This document shows positions 34,965 to 47,394 of a stretch of DNA of 64,000 nt, piece by piece (the first letter of the stretch is position 1; each line of letters starts with the position of its first letter). The notes beneath the pieces were generated by a model that had not been told where the DNA came from, searched no databases, and was given only the letters and a program-made list of their open reading frames with translations. The stretch covers positions 50,416,406 through 50,480,405 of the forward strand of contig NC_083603.1 in assembly GCF_029168945.1 (NCBI RefSeq). The letters are read 5' to 3'. The stretch comes from Cannabis sativa (Eukaryota; Streptophyta; Magnoliopsida; Rosales; Cannabaceae). The position numbers were made by a program, and so were the translations under genes.

Positions 34965-36857
34965 TGTTGGAAATTATTTTACCAGGATCTTAGATCTACT
35001 CACAAGTATGTTGATTACCACCCTAAATATGAACTTTCTAAAACGATGAAATAAACACATATAAAGTTTAGGAAACCTTACATTGGGTGCAGCGGAATAA
35101 TATGACTCCTTCCGTTCAGATATCTAGCCCTTGATTCCTTTCTGTAGCAGAGCATTATCAATATCTGAACCTGGATCTCTTTCTCTGATTCTTTAGTGCT
35201 GAAACTCCTTCTTGCTGAAAGTCTTTCTTCACGATCTTCCTCACTATGATTGAGGTATCACTTGCTGTGTGTGGGCACTACTCTCACACTAAGAATTTCG
35301 AAATCTCAAGGAGGAAGAGAGAGAGGGAGTGGTCGGCCAAAGATAGGGAGAGAGAAGGCTCAGTTTTTTCTGAATAAAAAGTCAGAAGGAAAGTGTGTTA
35401 TTTTCCTGAAGCCTTCACTATCTATTTATAGCATTCCACTAGGGTTAGGTCTGAATTATTTGGCATTAAAATAATGAAAATATCAGAGGGAAAACCCTAC
35501 AAAAGTGGTCGGCCATGCATAGTGGATTTGGGCCTCACTTTATGCAATTTTGCAGTTTTATCTTTTCTACATCTGATTTTCTCAAAAATGCCAATTTTCT
35601 AATTCAACCATTTAAATGCCAGTTCTAACTATTTAATAACTATAAATAATTATTAAATAATATTTTCATTTATCATATTTATTAATTGAACCATACAAAG
35701 TATCATAATTAACAAATATGCCCCTAAAACTCTTTCTTTGCAATTTCGCCCTTACTTAGTGAAAAATTCACAAATAGACATAGTCTAATTTGACAATTAT
35801 AATTGATTAATCAAAACCAATTATATGAGTCTTACAAGCAATATTATCTCAACTAGTGCGGGGACCGTGGGTCTATATAACCGAGCTTCCAATAAGCAGA
35901 TCAAGAATTTATTACTAAAATTCACTAACTTATTAATTCTTCGTTGAATCCACGCATAGAACTTAGAATTGCACTCTCAGTATATAGAATGCTCTATATG
36001 TTCCACCATATAGAGACATCATTAGTTGTCCATTGTTATAATCCTAATTTGATCAATGATCCTCTATATGAATGATCTACACTGTAAAGGATTAGATTAC
36101 CGTTACACCCTACAATGTATTTAATCCTTAAAACACTTAACCCCGTATAAATGATATTTCAGCTTATGTGAAATGAGATCTCCACCATTTATTTTCGTTT
36201 GGTCAAGCTCGAAGGAGATCATCCTTTACTTACTATTCGCCAGATAGAAGCTATAGATTCCATGTTTATGATAGCACTCCCACTCAATTGCACTACCGTG
36301 TTCCCAAAATGTACGTATCACCCTGACCTAAAAGTAGGCTTAACTAACAAATCAAAGAACACGAATAGTCTCTCAAGATCGAGCCTAATCATAACAGGAT
36401 TAAGATCATTTGATCTAGGATCAACTAGGCGATATTGACTTGAATAGATATTACGGTAAGTTTAATAAATCTAAGTCAAAGTTCAATATCGGTCCCTTCC
36501 GATGCATACTCCATGCATCCAACCTGAGCTTTACTTTAACCAATGCTCTGGAAAGAACATAGCACTTCTCCAAATGCAAGTAAACTCTTTTGTAGATTAT
36601 CATATCAGTAAAACCTTGTGTCTGATAAATCTAGGAAACTTTATTCACATAGTCATGTTTACTTTCCAATGTGTTGACAGCACAATAAACAGGATCAAGT
36701 ATCTGAAAAGGGTTTCAGATGAATTCATACATTATGTACATATAATCATGAAATAAATCATGTGAACCATGCAACATTAAATGTTATTTCTGATCTATAT
36801 TAAAAAGTAAATCTGATTATATTGAAATGAGTTTTATTTAGGGCATAAAACCCAAAA
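34965..36857 (-). repeat. 3' LTR of E2
   Basis: 1893 bp, sense minus. By eye it differs from the partner LTR at roughly 1.5% of positions. The right end reads cccaaaa where the family has cccaaca. Confidence 0.9.
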
Positions 36858-37964
36858 AACTCCCACTTGCACTAATATAAAACAAAATGTGCATTTCAAA
36901 TAATCTCAACACCTTGATATACAAATCAAGTGTAGTAGTAGTAAACTCCTCGTAATAGGATCTGAAAGGTTGAATTAAACACAACCTTTTCTCCACCCTT
37001 ACTCTTCCTTAATCACAAAATCATTGATAATGTGAAATTCCTCTCTATATGTCTACTCTCTTGGGATACTGGATTCTATATCTTTGGCAACTACTTTTGG
37101 TTAATCAGGAAATTTACACTAGTAGTTTAGGCAATTTGGAATGGTGCCAAAAATGTATAGAACTTTCCTTAGACTGAATAAGTACCTTTCCTGCAACTTT
37201 AACATTCAGTCTCTCTCTGGTAGACCTAGAGACTTCAGATAGGTTTTTACACTTCTCCAAAATCACTATTCCACCCCCAGAGTAATCACCATCTTATCAG
37301 AAAGATTTTCTAGCACAAAGGCAAATTTCGAAATCTGATGTGGTGTAGTCTAAGAGTTTTAAACACACCCTTATAGACTAACATATAGTTCCTCTTCTTA
37401 ATCTTAAGATTTACTTGATTGTCTTCCAATGTTCTTCTCCTGGATTAATCTGATACCTACTCATTACTCCCACTCAACAGCAGGTGTCTGGTCTAAGGCA
37501 TACAAAAGCATATCTAAGACCTCTCACTGTTGATTTAAGAAATTCTTTCATGGCTTTATCTTTTCTGGAATAGTTGAGACTTTTCCTTAGATAAATAAAA
37601 TCTATGCCTAGAAGTCGAGAAGCTTCTATAGATTGCCATTAGAAAGAAAATGCTTCAGCATCTTACTAAAGTAAGTCGCTTGCATTAGAGTAAGTAATTA
37701 CCAGGTATACCACAAGCCATAGGTTTAGATAAACTCAAACCTATAATACTAGGAACAGGAAGTTTTGTTAAGTTTATTGAATAGACTTATAAACGAAAAT
37801 TTCCTTTTATGTCCTTGTAATAGAAAACTTTAGGTTATTCCATGTGAATGGATCAAACTACAGTTCTCTTGGCTTTCTTCTTAGTTTCTTATCTTGACAA
37901 TCCATTACTTGTTTAAACTCACAATAGATTTTAATCACTAGTGTCTCCCGAGTCATAAAAAGGT
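36858..37964 (-). pseudogene. E2 internal segment with decayed copia RT
   Basis: Collinear with E1 17162-18270. It carries the same disabled RT C-end remnant near 37440-37500. Polypurine tract at 36858-36867 next to the LTR. Confidence 0.65.
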
Positions 37965-37969
37965 GAGTT

Positions 37970-39273
37970 TGTTAGGTTATTTTTAGTATTAATTTTAGAT
38001 TAAGTTTAGTATATTTTTAATTAAGTTTTAATCGTGTTTGGAGCATTTTTACGCTTGTTATCTTTTATTTTTGCAGATTTAAAATAGAAGAAGATTAGAA
38101 AAATATCAGAGAAAAAGATGGGAAAAAGATAAAAATATCATGATATTTAAAATAGAGAAAATTGTGAAAGCTGAAACTTCAAGCCTTAATTCGACGATAT
38201 TCTCTTTAGATTTTGGAAAAAGTCAAAACATATAAGTTCTAGATCTCTCTTGTATCTTTCCAGAACATCTTAAATCGTCCAATTCCGATTAATATTGAGA
38301 GAGTTATGGCCAAAATACTATCAGTCAACGCAGCAGAAAAAATATCTCGTTTCCCAAAAATTTAAATCCGAATGGGAATTTAAATATGTGCGTTTTTTCC
38401 ATCTTTTTAGGCCTTCAATGCCTATATAAAGGAAGAAGGGAGTTGATTTCAGCAAGCAATTTCAGAGAGAAAAAAAGAGAGAATTCAGATACAGAGTGGA
38501 GAGATCAACTGTAATATTGGAGGCATTCTTCAGAGGGTTTTCAGCATTCTTCTCTTCTTCTCTTCTCTATTTTCATCTCTTTTCTTAAAGTTAATATGTG
38601 TAATTGTGCTTCAATGAACATGTGTAGCTAAACACTTTAATTAGGGTTAGATGGATATTGTTTAACATTGTTTATGGTTTAATATGATTAATTTTCCCCC
38701 TAATTTCTATGTATTCTATTTTATTTGTGCTTAACTACTTTTAATTGCCTGATCACCAATTATCTGTTTATGATTTTGATGCGAGATCTGAGAAGTGAGT
38801 GTTAAATATGCTATAGTAGAATAGAACTGAATTTCGATATAGGACGAGAGTACCTATATGGTTTAGATAGCTTATAGGGTTTCGTGTTTAATGCCTGTTG
38901 CATGTTAAATTTATCACGAGAGTAGAAAGTTTGCATGTAGTTGAGGTTTATATATCTGAGAAGACTATAAATTACCTTAGTAAACCTGCTATTGCATAGG
39001 AATTAATATTAGGAAAATAATCATATTAAGCCATATTCAATAAAAACAATTGAAATCGACACCCTAGTTTATTAACTATCAATTTTCTCGAATCGTTGCT
39101 TCCAACTATTTTTCTTATACTTTATTGTTTTTTCCTGTCTTTTATTTAATCAAATAGAAGTAAAAGTTTAATTTTAACGTACTTAACTCCACTCCCTGTG
39201 GGATCGACCTCACTCCTGGTGAGTCTAATACTTGAAACGATACGTACACTTGCGTGTGCAAAATATCGCAACA
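37970..39273 (+). repeat. Solo LTR of a Ty3/gypsy-type element
   Basis: 1304 bp, TGTTAGG...CGCAACA, flanked by a perfect GAGTT duplication (37965-37969 and 39274-39278). The duplicated site matches the uninterrupted sequence in E1 near 18272. A plus-strand TATA box (gcctatataaagg) lies near 38411. The tail with gtgggatcgacctcactcct is typical of gypsy (Tat/Athila-like) LTR ends. No internal sequence remains, as expected after recombination between two LTRs. Confidence 0.88.
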
Positions 39274-39278
39274 GAGTT

Positions 39279-41021
39279 CCTAGAAACTCTCCCACTACGA
39301 CAAGATACCGTGAATTATGTCTAAGAAAACTAAATGGTATTAACCTATTTAGTTGTGACAAGACAACAGAGGCAGTGGGATCATCATATGTCAAATAAGA
39401 TGATAGAACACTTTTGGAATCAAGAAATAAATATCTCCTTTATTTGCTACTTTAGTTTCAGACTTAGTCATTATCTTAGAAAAGTAGTATTTGTTTGAAC
39501 AAACACTTTCTTATCTATTGACTATGGGATGGTCCACCCCTAATCACTTAGAATAGCTAACAAACCATGGTTAACAGTTCTAGCTTTTCTTAAGATTTTG
39601 ATTAGGACATCCATGAATCTAGTAATGATTTACATTAAGTATACAACCATTGCATCATTCTGAAATTGTATTACCATAGAAGGATTTAGGCAACGACTAG
39701 TAACTAAACATCAATATGCAAATCGAAATTTCTGGGGAGGTAAGTTTGGATATAATTCATAAATCAATTTAATGATCTTTGAACTGCATATCTACTATGA
39801 ACAAGATACAAATGCCATAGATTAATAAAAATGTGGTTGTGTCGTTTTGATGACTTAGGTTTAGTTACATCAAAGAGTTCTTAGAATAGTGCAAGTGGAT
39901 CCTGGTCACAGAATACTAAACTCATATTCCATACAGTTTGAATCCATTAATAGAAGATGGATATTAAACACTTGAAAGGTGTAACTGTATTGCTTCCTGG
40001 AAATAGAACTATAAGAAAATTTCTTTTTGGATTCTAAAATTAAAGTCAAAGACTTAAATTCAACCAAATATAATGAGTAATTCTTTCTTGGACCACCACT
40101 ACTAATTTAGACTCTAAGTCAGATTTGCCCATACAAGTAGGAGATTTCTAAGATTGAGGATTTATATCAATTGGGAATAGAATTTCGGGATTATAATCAT
40201 ATGCGTCATTTAATTTCTTAAGAGAAAATATAGAATGACATGAAATGATTTATAGACCATTCATCCAATGATATGTTATTGAGCTAATTCGCAATGAATA
40301 AGCTAAGAGGAATTAGGATAATTTCGTTGTTTAAATAAGAATCCAACGATGCTTCGATTAGCGAAAGTCAAAGTAATCTTATTTATATAATCTTCTTGTT
40401 TCATATCGTAAAAATACTAGTCTAAGGTGTCATCAATTGATGAACAACTAGATGTCGCATATACAATATTTATCTTTCGAGCCCTAACACTATTATGAAT
40501 GTCTAATGGTGAAAATCCATTAGGGATTTATCTCATTAGATAAACAAACCAAGTTGGACCAACAATGAAGATTCGAAATTAAACTACAACTTAATAACAG
40601 AAAATAACATGGTTCAATATAAATTCATACACAATTCAGAAATTATTAAACATATAGCAAGTAGGAATGACAAGTGAAAATACTAAAACATACAATCCTA
40701 AATAATTTCTAAGGTTTTCAACAAACTGATATCAGTGTCCCGTTTAGGCGAGGGTCAAAGCTACCATTCATTGAATAGAGTTGTCAGCTCATCTAAAATA
40801 TTAAACATTCTAGCAACCTTTTATTCGATCAAGATTGGAATTCAGCGTTGTCCCGTTTAGGCGAGAGTCAAGGCAATTCTATCTTATGAGCTTCCACCAT
40901 TGTTTCATAATTTGCAAGTCAAATATGGTCGTCACCATTAGGGTGATCCATACCATATAAAACACTTACAAACTACTTATCTTTCGAGATTAAACGGTGC
41001 GAAATTGCTAATGAACGTTCC
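39279..41021 (-). pseudogene. E2 internal segment between solo LTR and chromovirus
   Basis: Collinear with E1 about 18276-20255 but missing about 260 bp that include the integrase DRGGE block. It keeps the ATTAG-loop hairpins at 40513-40529 (AAATCC/GGATTT) and 40932-40946 (TCACC/GGTGA). It also keeps two copies of the gtcccgtttaggcgag motif at 40737 and 40850. Confidence 0.7.
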
Positions 41022-41456
41022 TCCATTGTAACACCCCGATTTCCCGAGATGTCACATAGGATAGTCCGTATAAAACAATTTAATAAGATAAAGACAAACA
41101 AATACTTCTTTATTGAAAAATATCCAAGCATGAGATCTCATTGTTTAAAACAAAATTCTTTTAGTACTGTAAACTTAAATAAGAACTAGTTAAGTCAAAA
41201 TAATAGTTCCAAAATGTTTAGCAGTTAAAAACATTAAAAGCAAAATACTGTGCCAGCCCCCCTAACATGCGGTCCACGCCTCGAGCTCTTCATTCTCACT
41301 GCTTAGCCTTACCCTTACCTGCACACAGAGTACCCGTGAGCTAACGCCCAGTAAGAAGAGCTATGTAGGACATAACCCTCCTAACTAGTTACTTGACATA
41401 ATTTGCTCTTTTATATTAATCAACAGTAATTCACATTCCATAAATATATCCACAAC

Positions 41457-41664
41457 GCATGTTGTTCTCACATGCACACATCAAGTCTCATACCGCACAT
41501 TATACTCACATACGATAATCAACTATTCTCTCATGTTGATCAGACATGAGGTAACCTACACTGCCTTGTGTTATTCTCACACTTGGCATCCAATAGGGCA
41601 ATTAATTACCATAAGTTGTACTCACCCATGATAATGTTATAACCTGCAAGTGTTATGCTCACAC
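41457..41664. repeat. Hairpin series with similar 7-base loops in the chromovirus LTR
   Basis: Short inverted repeats with a TNNNCTC-like loop: GCATGT-tgttctc-ACATGC (41457-41475), GTGT-tattctc-ACAC (41568-41582) and GTGT-tatgctc-ACAC (41650-41664). CATGT-tgatcag-ACATG lies at 41532-41548. The same set is in the other LTR at 49140-49158, 49215-49231, 49251-49265 and 49333-49347. Confidence 0.65.
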
Positions 41665-43571
41665 AAGCAGCAAGACCCTAATATTATTCTCATGCTAATG
41701 ATGCTCACAAAATATAAGGAAATCAAAACACTATCAAATTAAATAACAAACCAACCCAAGTTGTATGCATAACATACACCCTGTGTACAGATGTCCACTC
41801 TTCTTACCTCGATTCTTAAGACCACACTTGCTACCTCGAGCACCTCAACGAATTTCCTTGTTGAGAACAAGATCCTAGACATTCATTAACACAACAATAC
41901 ACTCAAAATACATTCAAGTATGAATCTCTAAACTCATACAGAAACTTACGTAAAAATACGTAACACATAGGTCCATTTCGCTTGCATGACACACCATACA
42001 TAAGCATTTATTATTTAGATTCACACAAACATATTGCATGGACTCAAACAAACATTCTTAACGTAAAACATGAATTCATACAACACATTTTTACGTAAAA
42101 TTTACTAAAATACCATTTATTCTTATTAAAGTCCAAATAAATAGTTAATTAATCACCAATAATTATAATAAATACCTACAGCAACCAATAAATAATAAAA
42201 CCTATTCCATTTGATATCATAGGCAGTAAATGGTATCACAAAAATACATTTTACTATTTTAACAACACTTATCTATTTTTCATAATTAACTTAAGCATTA
42301 ATTAAGTAAATTCATGAAAAATACCAAAATTGATTAAAAACCGAATCTAACTCTTCTAATACACTTTATAATCTGTAATAGGTCATAAATAATTTTCTTT
42401 GAATTTTCTAAGCATCCTAGGTATTTTTCATAATTTAAATAAGAAATAACATCAATAATTCATGAAAAATACATAATCGCCTGAAAATTCAATCTACCAA
42501 TTTTATAACAGTTTATATATCATAGTCCATCAAATAAAATTAATCTAGATTTTTCTGAGCAACCTAAGTATTTTTCATAATTAATTTAATAAATAACACA
42601 AATAATTCATGAAAAATACAAAAATAACCGAAATTCGAATCTACCAATTTTGCAATAGTTTATATCTCATAACTAATCATATAAAATATATTTAGATTTT
42701 TCTGAGTAATCTAAGTATTTTTCATAATTAATCTATTAATTATACTAAATAATTCACAATAATTCCAAATAAATTCAGAAAATTATGAAACTTCACCAAG
42801 CACCTTAGAATAAAATAAGGAATCAAAATATACAAAAATATCTAAGAAAAACACCTCAGAAACGGTCAGAACGCGGTCGCCGGCGTTCTCGTCGGTTTCG
42901 TCGCCGGTAAAGTGTAACTTTGTCTCCGATTGCTCTTGAAGCGTCCTTTCGATTGGGGAAGCTCTCCACAATGCTCAGGACCTCAAAACGATCAAGAAAA
43001 GTGGTCCGAGAAGGCAGATCGGGGTTGTCTTCTTCGTTGGCGGTGTACCGTCTTTAATGGAGTCCAAAATTTTGGATTTTCGTTTTGGACGTTAAAGCTT
43101 CGTTTTCTTACTGCAAAAACAATCCTTAGGGTCCCATGCACTCAAATATAACCTCCCTTGACCCAAGAACAAGCTTAAACACGTTCGAATTCGAGTCCGT
43201 AACTAAGCCGCACCTTTGAAGCTTCAAAAATGGCGAATCTTAAAACGACGACTTCCGCCCCTTATACCACGTTAAAAAGCTTCCTTAGGTCGTATATAAG
43301 TGACCCCAAACCCCCACGTTCACCCAGGTTTCACTCCGCTTGAAGAAACGAAAGTTTTCGGTACCGTATACGCCGTATACGTGCTCTCTCTATCTCTCGT
43401 TGGTTCTCTGTTTTGGGTGAACGAAAATAGAGTTTAAAACCTAATTTCTATCGTGTTTAAACCCAAGCAAAATATCGCATTGAACCGAAGTGGAGCGATT
43501 CCCATTCCACCAAAATAGGCGTTCGGTTCGGTTGAATCGTGTACGTATAGCATATATATACTAACTGTTAA

Positions 43572-43575
43572 TAAT

Positions 43576-43613
<38 letters not shown>

Positions 43614-43641
43614 TAATAATAATAATAATAATAATAATACG

Positions 43642-43684
<43 letters not shown>

Positions 43685-43688
43685 TACG

Positions 43689-43722
<34 letters not shown>
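43572..43722. repeat. (TAA)n microsatellite in the 3' LTR
   Basis: AAT/TAA triplets interrupted by tgataa and acgtata words. It generates false poly-Leu/poly-Ile open frames on the minus strand. The copy in the other LTR (51255-51418) is longer and differently interrupted. Confidence 0.9.
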
Positions 43723-43910
43723 TACCCATATAACAATATCCACACATATGTATCTATTAGGCATTATGCACATGCCAATAAAATCAAATATTATATTATC
43801 ATAAAAATAATCCCATACATATTTAAATCCATAAATATGTAAAATAAAAAAAAATACTCTCAACTAAATAAAATTACAAAAATACCCTTTCGGAGTTAGC
43901 GGATATTACA

Positions 43911-43925
43911 ATTATCCCCCTCTAA
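43911..43925 (-). promoter_or_regulatory. Polypurine tract of the chromovirus
   Basis: Minus strand AGAGGGGGATAAT just before the 3' LTR. Confidence 0.8.
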
Positions 43926-43947
43926 AAGAAAATTTCGTCCCGAAATT

Positions 43948-45162
43948 TTACTCAAATAATTCTGGATATTGTTCTCGCATATCAGACTCTAGCTCCCAAG
44001 TAGCTTCCTCAACCACGCTGTTTTTCCATAGGACTTTCACCAAGGTAATTGTCTTATTTCTCAAAATCCTATCTTTTTGATCAAGAATCTTTACCGGACG
44101 TTCATTGTAGGACAAATCTTCCTGCAAACCCAGTGTTTCATAGCTCAAAACATGCGATGGGTCTGACACATATTTCCGGAGTTGAGATACATGAAATACA
44201 TTGTGCACCCCAGATAATGATGGCGGTAAAGCTATTCTATAAGCTACACTGCCCACTCTATCCAATATCTGAAATGGACCAACATATCTGGGACTTAGTT
44301 TCCCTCTCTTGCCAAATCTCTTCACCGAGAGTCCTTTTCGTGGTGTCACTCGAAGAAACACATGATCACCCACTTCGAACTCAATGTCCCTCCGCTTCAG
44401 GTCTGCGTAAGATTTCTGTCTGCTCTGAGCTGTGATCATTCTAGCCCTGATCTTCTGAATAGCGTCGTTGGTGTGCTGAACTGCATCTGGCCCTAGGAGT
44501 TTGTTCTCTCCCAACTCATCCCAATGCAGTGGAGACCTGCATTTTCTTCCATACAACATCTCATAGGGTGCTACCCCGATTGTAGACTGATAGCTGTTGT
44601 TGTAAGAAAATTCAATCAAAGGCAGGTATTTGCTCCATGATCCTTGGAAATCTATCACACATGCCCTCAACATATCTTCCAAGATCTGATTTGTTCTCTC
44701 AGTCTGACCATCTGTCTCTGGATGATATGCAGTACTGAACTTCAATCGAGTTCCCATTGCTCTCTGTAAGCTTTCCCAAGAAGACGAAGTGAACCGAGCA
44801 TCTCGATCACAAACAATAGAATACGGTGCCCCATGTAATCTCACAATCTCATTCACATAAAGTTCAGCAAAATGGTCCATGGAGTAAGTCATGCGTACTG
44901 GTAGAAAATGGGCAGATTTTGTATACCTATCGACGACTACCCAAATGGCGTCATGCTGCTTTGTAGTCTTAGGTAACCCAGTCACAAAATCCATGGAAAT
45001 CTCTTCCCACTTCCATTCAGGGAGCTTCAGTGGTTGTAACAATCCCGCTGGTCTTTGATGCTCTGCTTTAACTTGTTGACATGTTAAGCATTTGGCCACA
45101 AATTCAACTACATCCTTTTTCATGCCAGGCCACCAATACAATGCTTTTAGGTCATGGTACAT
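43948..45162 (-). pseudogene. Chromovirus integrase with chromodomain-like C-terminus
   Basis: 404 open codons. The zinc region is partly present (CLTCQQVK). Core motifs: MDFVTGLPK (first Asp), CDRDARFTSSSWESL (second Asp) and ETDGQTERTNQ (Glu). These are followed by the GPY/F-type module (KLSPRYVGPFQIL) and a C-terminal chromodomain-like end (VEEATWELESDMREQYPEL). It inserts element cDNA; the chromodomain guides it to heterochromatin in this family. The segment is open, but it is separated from RNase H by one missing base near 45160, so it is not translated as part of the polyprotein here. Confidence 0.9.
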
Positions 45163-46080
45163 TTTAGTGGTCCGGGATGAACTGAATAAGGTGTAGTATG
45201 AGCTTCTACCAATATCCCCTTCTTGAGCTCATCATTATCGGGCACATAAATTCGTCCCTTGAACCGAATTAATCCCGTGTCTGATATTTCATAATCTTTG
45301 GCGTTACTATTCAAAATTTCTTGCTTTAGTTCACTGAGCTTTTGATCTGTCGTCTGCCCCTCCTTAATTCTTTCTAACAAAGTGGATTGAAGTGTGACCT
45401 TTGCAAGTTGTCCTGTAATAAACTCTATACCAGCTCGTTCCATGTCTTCCACTAATTCCCTTGATACTCCTTGTAAAGTGGAAACTAGTCCGGGACCTCT
45501 ACGGCTGAGTGCATCCGCTACCACATTGGCTTTACCAGGATGGTACATTATCTCGCAGTCGTAGTCTTTGACTAGCTCCAACCATCTCCTCTGCCTCATG
45601 TTTAACTCCCTCTGGGTGAAAAAGTACTTTAAACTCTTATGATCGGTGTAGATTTCACATTTCACTCCATAGAGATAATGACGCCGCATTTTTAGTGCAA
45701 AAACCACCGCGGCTAACTCTAGGTCATGTGTCGGGTATCTCTTGTTCGTATTCTTTTAATTGCCTTGAAGCGTAAGCAATTACCTTCCCTTCTTGCATTA
45801 GAACACAACCCAACCCTTGTTTAGATGCATCACAATATACCGCAAATTGTCCCTCTTCTGTTGGTAAACTGAGGATTGGTGCTGAGATAAGTTTATTCTT
45901 CAACTCTTGGAAGCTTTGCTCACACTTGTCTGACCAAGAAAATTTTAGATTCTTCCTAGTTAATTCTGTTAAGGGTGTGGCTATCTTTGAGAACCCCTCA
46001 ACAAACCTTCTATAATAGCCCGCTAAACCCAAAAAGCTTCGAACCTCTGAGGCGGTCTTTGGTCTAGGCCATTCTTTCAC
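45147..46080 (-). pseudogene. Chromovirus RNase H and connection region
   Basis: Two overlapping frames. 46080-45724 has [19 protein letters not shown] and [16 protein letters not shown] (RNase H Asp). 45707-45147 has [20 protein letters not shown], then [17 protein letters not shown]. The join at about 45741 is one extra base. Together they cover the family's RT-RNase H region and the linker to integrase. Confidence 0.85.
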
Positions 46081-47071
46081 TGCAAAGAACCTTGGCAGGA
46101 TCTACTTTTATTCCCCCGTTAGTGACAATGTGGCCCAAAAATGCAACCTCGGACAACCAGAACTCACATTTTTTGTACTTGGCATACAATTGATGTTCTC
46201 TCAGTCGCTGCAAGGTCAAGCGTAAGTGTTCCTCATGTTCCTCCTCTGTCTTAGAATAAATCAGTATATCATCTATGAATACAATGACAAACTGATCCAG
46301 ATATTCCTTGAAGACTCGGTTCATGAGGTCCATAAAAGCTGCTGGGGCATTTGTAAGTCCAAATGACATCACCATGAACTCATAATGCCCGTATCTCGTT
46401 CTGAAGGCTGTCTTCGGTATATCTTCATTTTTGATTCTTAACTGATGATACCCTGAACGAAGATCAATCTTAGAAAACACCTTTTTCCCTTGAAGCTGGT
46501 CAAACAGATCGTCAATCCTCGGTAGTGGGTACCGATTCTTTATAGTCACCTTGTTCAATTCTCGGTAATCTATGCACATTCTCATAGTACCGTCTTTCTT
46601 TTTAACAAATAGAACTGGTGCGCCCCACGGAGAGTAGCTAGGTCTGATAAACCCTAACTTAAGCAATTCTTCCAACTGTATTTTGAGTTCTTTCAATTCC
46701 GATGGTGCCATCCTATATGGTGCGCGGGAAACCGGTGCCGTTCCGGCACTAATTCTATCACAAATTCGATTTCTCCGTGTGGTGGTAACCCGGTAACTCC
46801 TCTCCGGAAATACATCAAGAAACTCAGCAACTACCCGTGTTTCCTCCAGCTTTCTTTCAATTTTCTTGGTGTCATCAACCACATTAACTAGATACCCTAA
46901 GCACCCACGCTGCAATAGTTGCCCAGCCTTCATTGCCGAAATAATAGGAGTGCGGGGTTTCTTTCCTACCCCCCTGAACTCGAAAGTCTCTCCATCTTCT
47001 GGTGTGAAAACAACTTTCTTTTGCTTGCAGTCAATTGATGCTCCATATTTGGTAAGAAAATCCATGCCCAA
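46064..47071 (-). pseudogene. Chromovirus reverse transcriptase
   Basis: 335 open codons. RT motifs: [39 protein letters not shown], then [27 protein letters not shown] and [10 protein letters not shown] (catalytic FIDD at 46268-46279). About 25 residues before the RT start are read in a shifted frame because of a pair of compensating single-base indels around 46730-46810. The upstream MGMDFL segment is the protease C-end. One extra base near 46079 breaks the link to RNase H. Confidence 0.88.
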
Positions 47072-47130
47072 GATTACATCGAAATCAAATAAATCTAATA
47101 CAATCGTGTCTACAAATAATTCTCTACCAT

Positions 47131-47394
47131 CTATCCCGGTATACCCCTAAGCCAACTTCTAGAGATTACAACCTCCCCAGATGGTAACATGGTCCCAAAC
47201 CCCACAGTAAATAATTCACTCGGTGCATTTATATGATTTACAATTGTGCTAGCAATAAAGGAATGAGTTGCACCAGAATCAAACAAAACTTTACAAGTGG
47301 TGTTGGCCATAGGAATCTGACCTGATACAACCGAAGGACTGGCCTCGCCTTCGCTGAGTGATGGCAAAAACTCGGGCCGGAACATACTTGTCAT
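47131..47394 (-). pseudogene. Chromovirus aspartic protease
   Basis: Contains the active site VLFDSGATHSFIA (DSG near 47272-47281). The first about 14 residues of this open frame are out of register; an extra base near 47360 shifts the frame. The C-end is separated from the RT segment by another break around 47131-47150. Confidence 0.85.

Larger units (their letters stand above)
41027..43910 (-). repeat. 3' LTR of the chromovirus
   Basis: 2884 bp, + strand start TGTAACACCCCGATTTCCC, end GGATATTACA. About 20-25 substitutions and several 1-3 base indels against the other LTR by eye, plus a shorter (TAA)n tract. Confidence 0.92.

Noticed and set aside
43434..43863. Poly-Leu and poly-Ile open frames (also 51117-51471)
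   Set aside because: They are translations of (TAA)n microsatellites in the chromovirus LTRs.
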